Assembly (NCBI GenBank): GCA_933228675.1
Contig: OW121741.1
Location: 77,657,387-77,721,386 of the forward strand
DNA length: 64,000 nucleotides
Direction of reading: 5' to 3'
From: Stomorhina lunata
Lineage: Eukaryota; Arthropoda; Insecta; Diptera; Rhiniidae
In this document: in pieces, positions 52,640 to 64,000 of the stretch
Numbering within the stretch: position 1 is the stretch's first letter
Layout of the letters: every line of letters starts with the position of its first letter
Notes under the pieces: generated by a model
Seen by the model: the letters and a program-made list of their open reading frames with translations, nothing else
Told to the model about the DNA's origin: nothing
The model's database searches: none
Program-made: the position numbers and the translations under genes

Positions 52640-53130
52640 TTTTAGATTTATTGGCATTTAAGTATATTTTAGGTGAAATTTAGGCTGTTTCCTTAAGTTT
52701 TTTGTATGGGAGCTATGACTTAATGTGAACCGAATTTGATGAAATTTCAGGGCTTACGTAAAACTTCTATATACCATAATTTTATCAACGTAGCTATGAT
52801 AGTTTCTTATTAAGTAGCAAATAAGCGATTAGCCTAGGCGAGGTTATACGGGAGCTATGGTCAAATGTTAACCGATTTTGCCCAATTTCAATACCAAAAT
52901 TTTCTTAGAGATGTAGAATGTTTTTACCAAGATTCAGTGACTGGCTCCCTTCGTTTATGCGTTATCGTCATTTCAACAGACAGACGGACATCGCTTAATC
53001 GTCTTAAAATTTCATAAGGATTCAGAATATATCGTTTTTGGTTTTTGAGCCAATATTTAGGAAATTACAAACGGACTGGCAATCTCAATATACCCCCCAT
53101 TATTTTTGATGGTGGGTATACAAAACCTAT
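52640..53130. mobile_element. Dispersed repeat Z/Y-related copy
   Basis: Contains TATGGGAGCTATGACTTAAT, GACAGACGGACATCGCTTAATCG in part and the terminal TATACCCCCCATT...GGTGGGTATA block seen at 35590-35615. Non-coding. Confidence 0.45.
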
Positions 53131-53484
53131 TTTTCCCATTTTTTGGGTAAAAGCATTTTAGTGTTTTTTAGTTATTTTTAAAATTTCTTTGTGGACTATT
53201 TTTTGCCATTAACGGTATTTAGGGGACATTTGAAGGAATGTATGGAAGATATAGACAAATAAGGACTGATTTAAATTAAATTTTTTGGTATTCTAGCAAT
53301 ATTTCATCCGAGTATTTCAGAGGTCGGTTTTAGGGAAGCTATCCGAAATTATGGTTTTAAGCAAGGACATAATCAATGGACTTAGAAAATGATACCGATT
53401 GGATTGGAATATACTTTAAAGTGAAGTAAAATTTTTAGTTTTTTGCACAGATTTCATCAATTTGAACTGAACTTTTCACGATTT
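53131..53484. other. 3' flank of TEP-E
   Basis: No repeat or gene recognised. A piece around 53320-53420 (GTTTTAGGGAAGCTATCCGA) resembles the 3' flank of TEP-F at 61645-61720, in keeping with the F-like origin of the TEP-E 3' end. Confidence 0.45.
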
Positions 53485-56400
53485 TTATAAATAATAAAAT
53501 TTTGTATTTGATCGAATCAAATTGTAATAATCATACATTATAATAGCGGCTGGTATTACTAACAATATCTCATTTGTTTTATCAGCCGGAATCTCTAGAC
53601 AATGTTCAGTATTAGCCTCTAGTTTATCCAAATATAAAATTATTGTGGAGTCCAAATTTCTTGACCAAATCTTCTGAATCAATTTATTTTCCTTTAAAGT
53701 TTTATAATTTTCTGCCTCGGATCTATAGCCAGAAGGTAAATTCACTTCCATTATTATCATATTGGTAACTTCGTTGAGGGCTGCGGAGTCGGCCTGATAA
53801 GTAAAACAGATTTTCAAAACAAGCTCTTCTGGGTTATTGATGATCGGCTGAGTTTTAATATCAAAATGAAGAAACTTCTGCTCAAAATCTATATTATATT
53901 GTTGATTGAGTTGTACTAAACAGACACCATTGCCCTCTATTTCAAATTTAATAAGCCGGGTATTTTTGGGTAGCTAGAAAAGAAAATGTTAAATCAAAAG
54001 TTTAAAAATTCAACTCTCTTCCCTTTAACATATTTACCTCAAATTGCTGAAAGTCTAAATTGTTCTTAGCATCCACAAGAACAGTAGCATTTGACACTTC
54101 ATTTCCTTCCTGATCTTGGGCTTTAAAAGAAATTTTTAAATTTACATTTTGTAGATTTTGATATTTTTCCGAGAATTCACTAAAGCCTCCATGCCCACAA
54201 CAGTATCAAACGAAGATGTAAAGCCACCATTAGCATTACGTTTTTGAATTAGTCATTTCAAGATCGGTATATGATCCCCGGCAGTATCCAACAGGCATTT
54301 AAGTCCTTTCTCCTCTTTATTAAGAGATTTTAGTCGATCTATAAGAATATTGGCATTCTGATGTTTAGCTGCTTTAATGGCATTTGCCATTAGAGCCAGT
54401 ACATAAATATCATCAGTGCTATTCAAATTTGAATTTAAGAATTCTATTCCATTTGGTATATTTTGCTGATATTTCATGGCATATTGCTGAAATAGAAAAA
54501 AGTATATCTAGGAAAACTTCCTTTAACAAAATTATAGTTTTTTAACTTACTTGACCTTCCAAAAAAGCCAACAGTATAAAAGCCGTACGGCCATATTCAT
54601 TGCGATGATTTGGCTTAACCAAATAACCCGTAAAGGCAAATTCTCTATTTGACATTTGTTGGGTGGCCAAATACTCCAAAGCTGAATCAATGATTTTCAG
54701 TTCAATATCTAAAAATTCTGAAGCCTTTATAAAATAACGCACTACATAGGCAGTGAGCCATGTACTAGGCTCTTCATCGGTTTCCATGCCAAACACACTA
54801 TAGCCGCCATTTTCATGACGGTATGAAAGTTGATGTTGGTAAGCTACTTCTAGAGAGGTCTAACATTTCAACCAAATTCTTCTCCTTCGATAACTTGTTG
54901 TTAGCCTTCAGATACTGCAAGATCAAAACAATGGGTGCAAAATTTACCATATTTTCTTCACCTGTGCCAGTGGGTAACTGTATTAAATCGTCGAAATTCT
55001 CTATGCTTGGTACCAAATAATGACCACCCACAGAAAAGGTTATGTAATCTGAGTCGGGTACACTATCTTCGGGTTCTTTGATGCTAAATGATAAAGATAT
55101 TTTCTCTCCTTTAGGAATACTTAAATATGAAGCCTGATTAATTTGTTTGGGTACACCCTCAGGTTCCACATTAAGATGATGCGTAACAGCATCTGAATAC
55201 ATAGAACTAGCAGCTGTTATTTTGAGATTTATTTCTCCCACTTTTATGGGATATATGAGAAAATTAATTGTTTCGGCTTTATCAGAAGGTACAGTAATGC
55301 TTTTTATTTGTTGCTTTTCTTCCTGGGATTTTTCAACACCTGCAACATTTGATTCCATAAAATAAAATTCTTCATCATCATTATATAGCATAACTTCTGT
55401 TTCGAGATCTTGCTTATGATAATTGAATATTGTTATGGGTATAGAGACAATTTCTCCACGTTTTACTGAGTAGGGCAGATTAACTGAGATAAAGAAATTC
55501 TGTATGGTGGTGATATCGGTGGGCCCATCGACTATGCCGAAACCAGTTACATCATTGTTCGAAAAGGCTGTTAAGCGCCAAGTGGTTATGGCATCGGGTA
55601 TGGGTAGAGTGAGTTTGGTAACGGTATCATTACTATTATTAAATAAAAATACTACTTTCAATATATTATTTTTTTTAATTATGAAGTTTACTTACATCCA
55701 AATATTTTCAAATATCCAAGTTTCTGGAAACTTTTGACGAAATCTATGTATGGTCGGAAGTGTAGGGCCGAGCGGGAATGGAGCTGCAAAGAAAAACTTT
55801 TAAATTACTAGGAACCTTATGTGGTAAATTTTACTTACGACGTTTTGGTACAAATGGATGGTGTGCATTGGTTAAGGTAAGGAGACCAGAAAGTAAGCCA
55901 GGATATACTGAAGCTACTATTGGAATATATGAAACTTCACTAACTAGTTCATTCAAAATTCCATATCTTTGTAAATCATATGACTTGTCCAACAAATACA
56001 CACTCAAGTCCACTCCCATAATGCTAACATATGACTTAGGCTGAGCATTTATAGAAATTGACACTTCTTGACCCGGTTTCACCTGTTTTGGAGCGGATAA
56101 TGATATCTGGAAAATATTTCATTAATTTATTATATTTTCGATGTTTTTAAATATGTAGTGATATACCTGATTTTCAAATTCAAATGGAAAACTTAAACGC
56201 ATTTCTTCATAACGCAAATTGCCCCTATGAACGTAATACACATAAATGAAGGACCTGGGTATCATCTCAATGGAAGGCGTAATGCTTATGATGTGGGTTT
56301 TTTGATTCGGTGGCACTTTGATATATTCCGTATGTATTAAACTGGCATGACCCATCAATGTGTACATCAGATAAGGTATGTTAACAATGGAACTGACTTC

Positions 56401-57990
56401 AATAAGAACCGGTTTTCCGAGTTTAAGTCTGGAAGTTTTTTTTAAGATCAATATAAATATATAATTATTTAAGCTGTTATTTAAATACACTTACTTTTCA
56501 TCTACCAATTTCAGACGACAATAGTATTCCCTATTGTTTAACATTAAATTTGGGCTTGTATAAATATTGGATAACTTTCCTTTGGAATCTTTAAATTGAA
56601 ATCTATGATCATCATTTGGATCATGTTCAAACTCAAATGTAGCTGCTCCGTTTGCATCTAAATAAGCTTCATAAGTTTTGTTACCATGCTCCATAATAAC
56701 AGGGGTTTTCCGCTCAAAATTTTTGGCGCCAGTCCAATGTTTAACATAAACTCTCAAGAGATAGGGCTTATTATTTTCAAACTCTATCTCATCCTCTGGT
56801 ATTTCCAAATTATAATGTTGTTTTTGAATATATACAACTTGCTTCTCTGACTCAGTTCTACCCGTATACTTTTCCGTCAAGTGTGCCTTCACAGCTAAAC
56901 TATATAATTGTTCAAGATTTTGTTCACGGCTTATATTGAACTCAACCAAACCTAAATTATCGATATTAACTTTTTGGCTTTGCAAAATCCTGTCCTCACG
57001 ATCATTCCATAGTTCAACAGTGGCATTACCTGACACATATTTGTCAAAAACATATTTTCCATAGATCACTACCTTAATGTAACCATCTTTCAAGACAATA
57101 TTGGAGGGAGTTTTCAGATATACACTGAATTTTGGTAGTACATAGTTGGCGATTTTAATAGATTTAGAGCTTGAATAATTATATCTTCCATAAAGTGCCA
57201 CTTTAATGTGCCAGTATCCTTCAACAGGATATTTAGATATTCGAAATTTGTTTGTTATAAACACCTTTTGTAAGGGTAATGTTTTGGAATTGTTTGACAC
57301 GATTATCGTTTTTGTCCTGAAAAGATGATAAATTTGTAGAATAAATTAATTTTAATTATTCTGCTTCAGTGATTTAGTTACTAAAAACTTGAATTAAAAA
57401 AAAATGTTAAAACTTAACCGGTTTATTTGCCAAACTATACCAACCTACCCATATATTTATATCTATGGGATCATTAATTTGTAACGGCCTTGTATGTTCA
57501 TCCAATATTATCACACGAAAATTAACCCAATCCATTGACTCATAGACAGCTCTGTCGGTTTGAATGTAAATTTTTGGACCATAATCTCCATTCGAATAAA
57601 TAGTGGTTTCATTTTGAAAAATCAACCCCATTAAACCCTCAACCTTCAGTTTATAGTCCCCATTTTTTATTCTATTTGGCATAAATTCGATTAATTGTGA
57701 TTCGTATGCTTTCAAGTTAACATTTCGTGATTCATTTAAGCTTGGACCCTCGACGCCTACTCGTATAATACAAGGTTCTGTGGACTCGTGCAGTGTGGCC
57801 AAGATAGAATATTTACGATTTGATTTTATAACACCAGGAGCATTAATGGAATTATTACTATCAAATATCATATACAATTTTTTTTAATATCAAAATATCT
57901 TTTTTATTTATGCGTTGAATACCTATTACCGGTTACTGCTAAGAACAAACACTGAATTAGCAAATATTGAGTAATCCAATGAAGTTTCAT
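53485..57990 (-). pseudogene. TEP-E: disrupted, mosaic TEP family copy
   Basis: Exon equivalents: 57990-57923, 57857-57449, 57316-56495, 56428-56167, 56106-55839, 55783-55696, 55632-54551, 54486-54038, 53973-53485. Splice sites and the promoter are kept, but the frame is broken several times relative to TEP-D. There is a 1-bp insertion near 57255 in exon 3 that gives a stop within a few codons, a 2-bp deletion near 54860 in exon 7, and a 63-bp deletion near 54293 in exon 8. Exon 8 also has a Trp-to-stop change near 54255 and a 1-bp deletion near 54170. Exons 4, 5, 6 and 9 remain open. The signal peptide (MKLHWITQYLLIQCLFL) is intact. The 5' part is almost identical to D, part of exon 7 is C-like, and the 3' part of exon 8 plus exon 9 is F-like. 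The motif is GTGEE. Read through, it would give only about 180 residues. Assembly error between near-identical copies is the main alternative. Confidence 0.85.
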
Positions 57991-58046
57991 GCTGTTTATT
58001 ATTATGTTTTTCTAATAAAATGTTCTCGATTTATTCGCTGTGTTTC

Positions 58047-58081
58047 AGAACCGTCTTCTTCAATTATGAATTTATAACTGA
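58047..58081 (-). promoter_or_regulatory. TEP-E core promoter: Inr + DPE, still intact in a broken gene
   Basis: TCAGTT sets +1 at 58079. GGTTCT at 58052-58047 occupies +28 to +33 and still fits RGWYVT although it differs from the other copies at one base. The pseudogene may therefore still be transcribed. Confidence 0.68.
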
Positions 58082-58453
58082 TTTTGGTTACGACATTTCG
58101 AGAGCAAATAAAAAAGATTCTACGAATTTATAAAATTTTAACGGCTTATGATTGTTATTAACTTTTCTCTGGCCGGTCTCGCCAATTCAATTGTTCTCAC
58201 TTAAATCAAAGTAAGGGAGAATCTGTTATTGCGATTTAATATCTTTATTTAACAGCACAGTGGGATAGAATAAATAAATTTTGGAAATAAAACAAATTGT
58301 GGAAAAGCAATGGGTTTTTGCTACAGCAGAATTATTTTACGCAAAGAAGAAAGAGATTAATATTTGCATTCTCTCCTATTTCAAGAAAGAAATTTAAGCT
58401 GTTGTTTTTCAATTCGCTTCAAACTCACACTCTCTTTTCGAGATTACTTTTAA

Positions 58454-59850
<1,397 letters not shown>

Positions 59851-60289
59851 TAAGTTTAGAGATGGTTGGAAGTTGGTACGGTTAAAAAGTAGAGCTGACA
59901 AAGAAAACGGGCAGTGTGTATTCGATCGCAAAATGAATTAGAACCTTAAAGTTGTAAATTAAAATTAGATTTAAGTGCTAATAGAATAAGTAAAATTTTA
60001 GAACTAAAATTAAACAAATCAGAAAAGCTATAGTCGGTCAAGCACGACTATATGAAACTCTTTACTTCTATGGACCAACAATTTGAGAAGTTTTCCTTAA
60101 GTCTTAGAGACATACATATACTATATACATATACTTCGGATTTATAAAAATTTTTGTGCTTTTATGGGTATTTCAACTTCCTTTGAAAATGTGTCTTGAA
60201 TAGGAGATATGGGCCGATTCCTGCAAAATTAGAGACACTGTGAGTTATGTCACACTGTTCTAACGTTACTACTTTGGAATAGGCTCTAA

Positions 60290-60545
60290 TATAATCAGGG
60301 AACTCGTTCCCGAAACTCGATTTTTGTTACGCAATACACGTCTATCTGTTAGAGCTCATGCCTTCGTAGTCGATTGGCCAGTAGAAAGAACAACACACTA
60401 CAGAGAAAATTCGTTCTTTAGCCATACAGTTCGTTTGTGGAATTTACTTCCCACAGAAATTTTCCATGCCAGTTGCCATATGGGGAAGTTCAAATCAAAT
60501 GTTCATAAACACTACTCCATCTAACCACCCTCCTACAACCTATTT
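60290..60545 (+). mobile_element. Non-LTR retrotransposon reverse transcriptase C-terminal fragment
   Basis: The frame reads RNTRLSVRAHAFVVDWPVER, THYRENSFFSHTVRLWNLLP and KFKSNVHKHYSI then a stop. This is the typical C-terminal end of a non-LTR reverse transcriptase. Nothing of the catalytic core remains. Confidence 0.65.
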
Positions 60546-60589
60546 TCCTAGTTCCAACACAATGCATTGTTGTTCCTAAACCTCCTGGT

Positions 60590-61690
60590 TCTTGTACCTC
60601 CTGATGAACAGAACAAGTTCGGTTTTGTTGGGGTTCACCGAAAGGCCATTGTTATCCGCCCACTATTGCCAAGGTAAGAAGATATCTTTGAAGTATTTCC
60701 CTAATTGTGCTGTGAAACTTCCCTCTAACTAATAGTGAAACATCTGCATAAGCAATGACCTTGACGCCCACCTCTTCAAGAGGGAACAGTATACCATTCA
60801 GAGCGAGATTCTATAGTAGGGGGGATTAAACTCTACCTTACGATGTACCCTTGCTAACAAATCTTTTTACTTTCGATGATCCAAATTTTGCATTTGTACG
60901 TCTCTTTGTAAAAAGATCGTGTATATGTTTCCCGATACTAACGTCCACTCCTTGATTTGATAATGAGGCAACTATAGCGTTTGGAGTCATGTTGTTGAAA
61001 GCACCTTCTGTATCATGGTATATTCTTTAACTGCTAGTGAACCTTCAATAAATGCGATTACATCATGCAGGGCTGTCTCAGTGGACTTATCCTTGCAATA
61101 TGCATGCACTTTATCTGATAAGAGCCTTTTGCCCATGTTTGCTCTAAGATATATGTCGATGAATCTCTCCAATGTCTTCAGCAGAAACGATTACAGACTA
61201 ATAGGCCTAAAGTCGTCGGGTCCCGTGTGCGAGGATTTTCCTGCTCTGGGTATAAAGAAAAACTTGAACTCCCTCCACTTATTGGGGATATATGTTAGAT
61301 GATTCAGACGATGTAGAGCTTTTTGAGCTATGGAGTTAGCGTATCGCATACCATTTGCAGTTTACCAGGTGATTTAAAAGGTTTGAAGCTATAAATCGCC
61401 CAAGCTATTCGCTATGGATTCTGTTACAATTTCCTTGGCAACATCCGATGGTTGGCTTGGTGCGGAACTGTCCGCGGTTGCCTCATTCCGATAGTTGCCA
61501 GAAAAATGAATATCTAAGAGCATCTCTTGGGATTTCTCACTGGATGTCATCCAATCGTCTTGCGGTTTCTTTAGAATACCCACCGCACATTGGGAGGAGT
61601 CCAGAATATTCCTCAGCCTTGCGGATGCGGAAGTATGGCAAAGGTCGGTTTTATGAAAGCTATCCGAAATTATGGATTTAAGCAAAGACA
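60590..61690 (-). mobile_element. Degenerate non-LTR reverse transcriptase (R1/LOA/I-like), antisense to the preceding fragment
   Basis: Minus-strand frames from 61691 down give a pre-RT segment (ILKKPQDDWMTSSEKSQEML), AYCKDKSTETALHDVIAFIE (~61100), NQGVDVSIGKHIHDLFTKRR (~60930), LALNGILFPLEEVGVKVIAYAD (~60790, in part) and VSLLVRGKFHSTIREILQ. Many stops and frameshifts. Which clade it belongs to is uncertain. Confidence 0.65.
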
Positions 61691-61818
61691 TACTTAATGA
61701 GCGCAGAAAGTGAGTCCGATTAGATCGGTTAGCTTAAAATAAGGAAACGTTTAAGTCTCACAGTTTTCATGTGAGACTTCCTCTAATAACTCATCAATTA
61801 AAACTGAACATTTCACGT

Positions 61819-64000
61819 TTAAGATAAATAATAAAATTCTGTATTTGATCGAGTCAAATTGTAATAATCATACATTATAATTGCGGCCGGTTTCATTAAC
61901 ATTATCTCATTCGTTTTATCAGCCGGAATCTCCAAACAATGTTGAGTATTTGCCTCTAGTTTATCCAAATATAAAATTATTGTAGATTCCAAATTTCTTG
62001 ACTCAATCTTGAGAATTAATTTATTTTCCTTTAAAGACTTATGATTTTCTGCCTCAGATCTATAGCCAGTAGGTAAATTCACTTCCATTATTATCATATT
62101 GGTTACTGCGTTTAGGGCTGCGGAGTCGGCCTGATAAGTAAAACAGATTTTTAAAATAAGCTCCTCTGGATTCTTAATCATGGGCTGAGTTTTGATATCG
62201 AAATGACGAAATTTATCCTCAAAATCTATATTGTATTGTTGATTGAGTTGTACTAAACAGGCACCATTACCCTCCATTTCGAAAGTAATTCGGCGGGTAT
62301 TTTTGGGTAGCTAGAAAAGAATATGTTAAATAATATATCATTAAAAAATCCAACTCTCAACCTTTAATCATAATTTACCTCAAATTGCTGAAAGTCTAAA
62401 ATGTTCTTAGCATCCACACGTACAGTATCTTTTGCCACTTCAATTCCTTCCTGATCTTGGGCCTTATAAGAAATTTTTAAATTTACATTTTGTAGATTTT
62501 GATATTTTTCCGAGAATTTCACTAAAGCCTCCATGCCCACAACAGTATCAAACGAAGATGTAAAGCCACCATTAGCATTACGTTTTTGTATAAGCCATTT
62601 CAAGATCGGAATATGATCCCCGGCAGTATCTAACAGGCTTTGGGCAGCATATGCTGTAATTTCTATATCATTGGCTATATTTTGATCATTGGCTGTCCAC
62701 CATTTGAGACCATTTTCCTCTTTACTTAAAGATTTTAGCTGTTCCGTAAGATTAATGGCATTTTGGTGCTTAGCTGCTTTGAAGGCATTTGTCATTAGGA
62801 CCAATACATAAAGATCATCCATATTTTCTAAACTTGAGCTTAAAAATTGTAAACCCAAATCTATGGTCAGTTTATATTTTGAGGCATATTGCTGAAATAG
62901 TTTTTAGTTGAGATAGAAATTTTTTAATATTATCTTTGTTCACTTACTTGATCCTCCAAAAACGCATTTAATATAAATGCCGTCAGTCCATATTCATTCC
63001 GATGTTTAGTATCTAATAAATAGCCTGTAAATGGAAATTCTCCATTTGATTTTTGTTGTTCGGCCAAATATTGCAAAGCTGTGCTTATAACTTTCTCCTC
63101 AATTTCTATAAATTGTGAAGCCTTAATAAAGTATTGAACTACATAGGCGGTAAGCCATGTATTGGGCTCTTCATCGGTACCCATGCCGAATATGCTATAG
63201 CCCCCGTTATCATGACGAAACGACAATTGTTGCTGATAGGCATTTTCAATAGAGTTAAGCAAACTCTCCACCAAACTCTTTTCTTTTGATAACCTATTAT
63301 TAGCCTTCAGATATTGCAAGATCAAAACGCTGGGGGCAAAATTAACCATATTTTGGTCACCGGTACCGGAAGGAATTTGTATTAAATTATCGAAATTGTC
63401 TATTGATGGTACCAGATAATGACCACCTACAGAGAAGTTGATATATTCCGAGTCCGGTACACTTTCTTCAGGTTCTTGGAGGCTGAAGGATGAAGATATC
63501 TTCTCACCCTTGGGAATACTTATATACAAGGCCTGGTTATTGTGTTTAGCCACACCATCAGGTTCCACCCTTAGTTGTTGCAAAACAGCATCTGAATATA
63601 ATGAACTAGATGCTGTTACCCTCAGGCCTATGTCTCCTATTTTTATGGGATATACCAGAAAATTTACTGTCTCAGCCTTTTCTGCGGGTATAGTAATAAG
63701 CTTCATTTGTTTTAAGTCATCACTAGATTTTTCCGCACCTTGAATTTTTGATTCCATAAAATAGAATTCTTGATCATTATTATATAGCACAACTTCTGTT
63801 TCCAGATCCTGAGTGTGATAATTAAATATTGTTATAGGTATAGAGACAATTTCTCCACGTTTTACTGAATAAGGTAGATTGAGTGTGATAAAGAAAGTTT
63901 GTATGGTAGTGATATCGGTGGGTCCATTAACTATACCGAAACCGGTTACATCGTTATTCGAAAAGGCTGTTAAGCGCCAAGTGGTTATGGCATCGGGTAT
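61819..64000 (-). CDS. TEP-F: 3' part of a sixth TEP family gene, 5' end outside the window
   Basis: Visible exons: exon 7 from beyond 64000 down to 62948, exon 8 62891-62379, exon 9 62310-61819. Splice sites and phases equal those of the other copies. The visible frame is open throughout. It begins at the ITTW block of MG6 and runs through the TED into MG8. The protein ends one residue later than its paralogues (FYYLS against FYYL or FYNL). The thioester motif is GTGDQNM: Cys is replaced by Thr and Glu by Asp, but Gln is kept. Exon 8 begins with a divergent segment (YKLTIDLGLQFLSSSLEN) where the others have YQQNIQNG. The sequence is intermediate between the A/B and C/D groups. It is also the best match to the 3' end of TEP-E. 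Confidence 0.88.

Overview
The window comes from a higher dipteran nuclear genome, probably a calyptrate fly. The evidence is multi-exon genes with GT..AG introns, TATA-less Inr+DPE promoters, AT-rich intergenic DNA and typical insect transposons (DD41D mariner, RTE-like non-LTR, Helitron-like, hAT-type and BEL/Pao-like relics). Nothing bacterial is present. The species cannot be named from the sequence alone.

The only host genes I can support are a head-to-tail array of six paralogues, all on the minus strand, encoding secreted thioester-containing-protein (TEP / alpha-2-macroglobulin / complement C3 superfamily) proteins. From low to high coordinate they are TEP-A (441-11622), TEP-B (18284-24794), TEP-C (26065-31756), TEP-D (44799-49360), TEP-E (53485-57990, broken) and TEP-F (61819 to beyond 64000, cut by the window edge). 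A-D each rebuild into nine exons with the same intron phases and a 1332-1333 residue product. Exon 1 carries the signal peptide, exons 2-5 the MG1-MG6 ladder, exon 6 a short variable bait-like cassette, exon 7 the rest of MG6, MG7, part of CUB and the first half of the thioester domain, exon 8 the second half, and exon 9 the C-terminal MG8/receptor-binding domain.

The main result is that none of the six copies keeps the Cys of the GCGEQ thioester motif. A has GSGEQ, B has GSCEQ, C, D and E have GTGEE, and F has GTGDQ. The array therefore appears to be an expansion of TEPs that cannot form the classical thioester, comparable in that respect to Drosophila Mcr/Tep6. The thioester-domain scaffold and the variable exon 6 are kept. 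All five visible 5' ends share an initiator with a downstream promoter element starting exactly at +28, so the copies probably share basal promoter control. TEP-E is a D/C/F mosaic with at least five disabling lesions.

Region by region: 1-11.7 kb is TEP-A, with intron 5 filled by a Helitron-like element and intron 2 (5.2 kb) filled by RTE and mariner debris. 11.7-18.3 kb holds a Helitron-like repeat split by an RTE-like retrotransposon, then a tandemly amplified mariner 3' end. 18.3-24.8 kb is TEP-B, with a small inverted-repeat element abutting a splice donor. 25-34 kb holds TEP-C and several copies of a dispersed 0.7-0.8 kb repeat, one of them split by a mariner. 34-44.7 kb is almost purely transposon: three mariners, a SINE-like unit, two tandem Helitron-like copies, a foldback hAT-like element with perfect 8-bp target duplication, a 112-bp hairpin MITE and BEL/RTE relics. 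44.8-58 kb holds TEP-D and TEP-E, separated by duplicated Helitron-like and (TA)n sequence. 58-61.8 kb holds a TIR element containing a perfect 100-bp-arm palindrome, and non-LTR relics. TEP-F closes the window.
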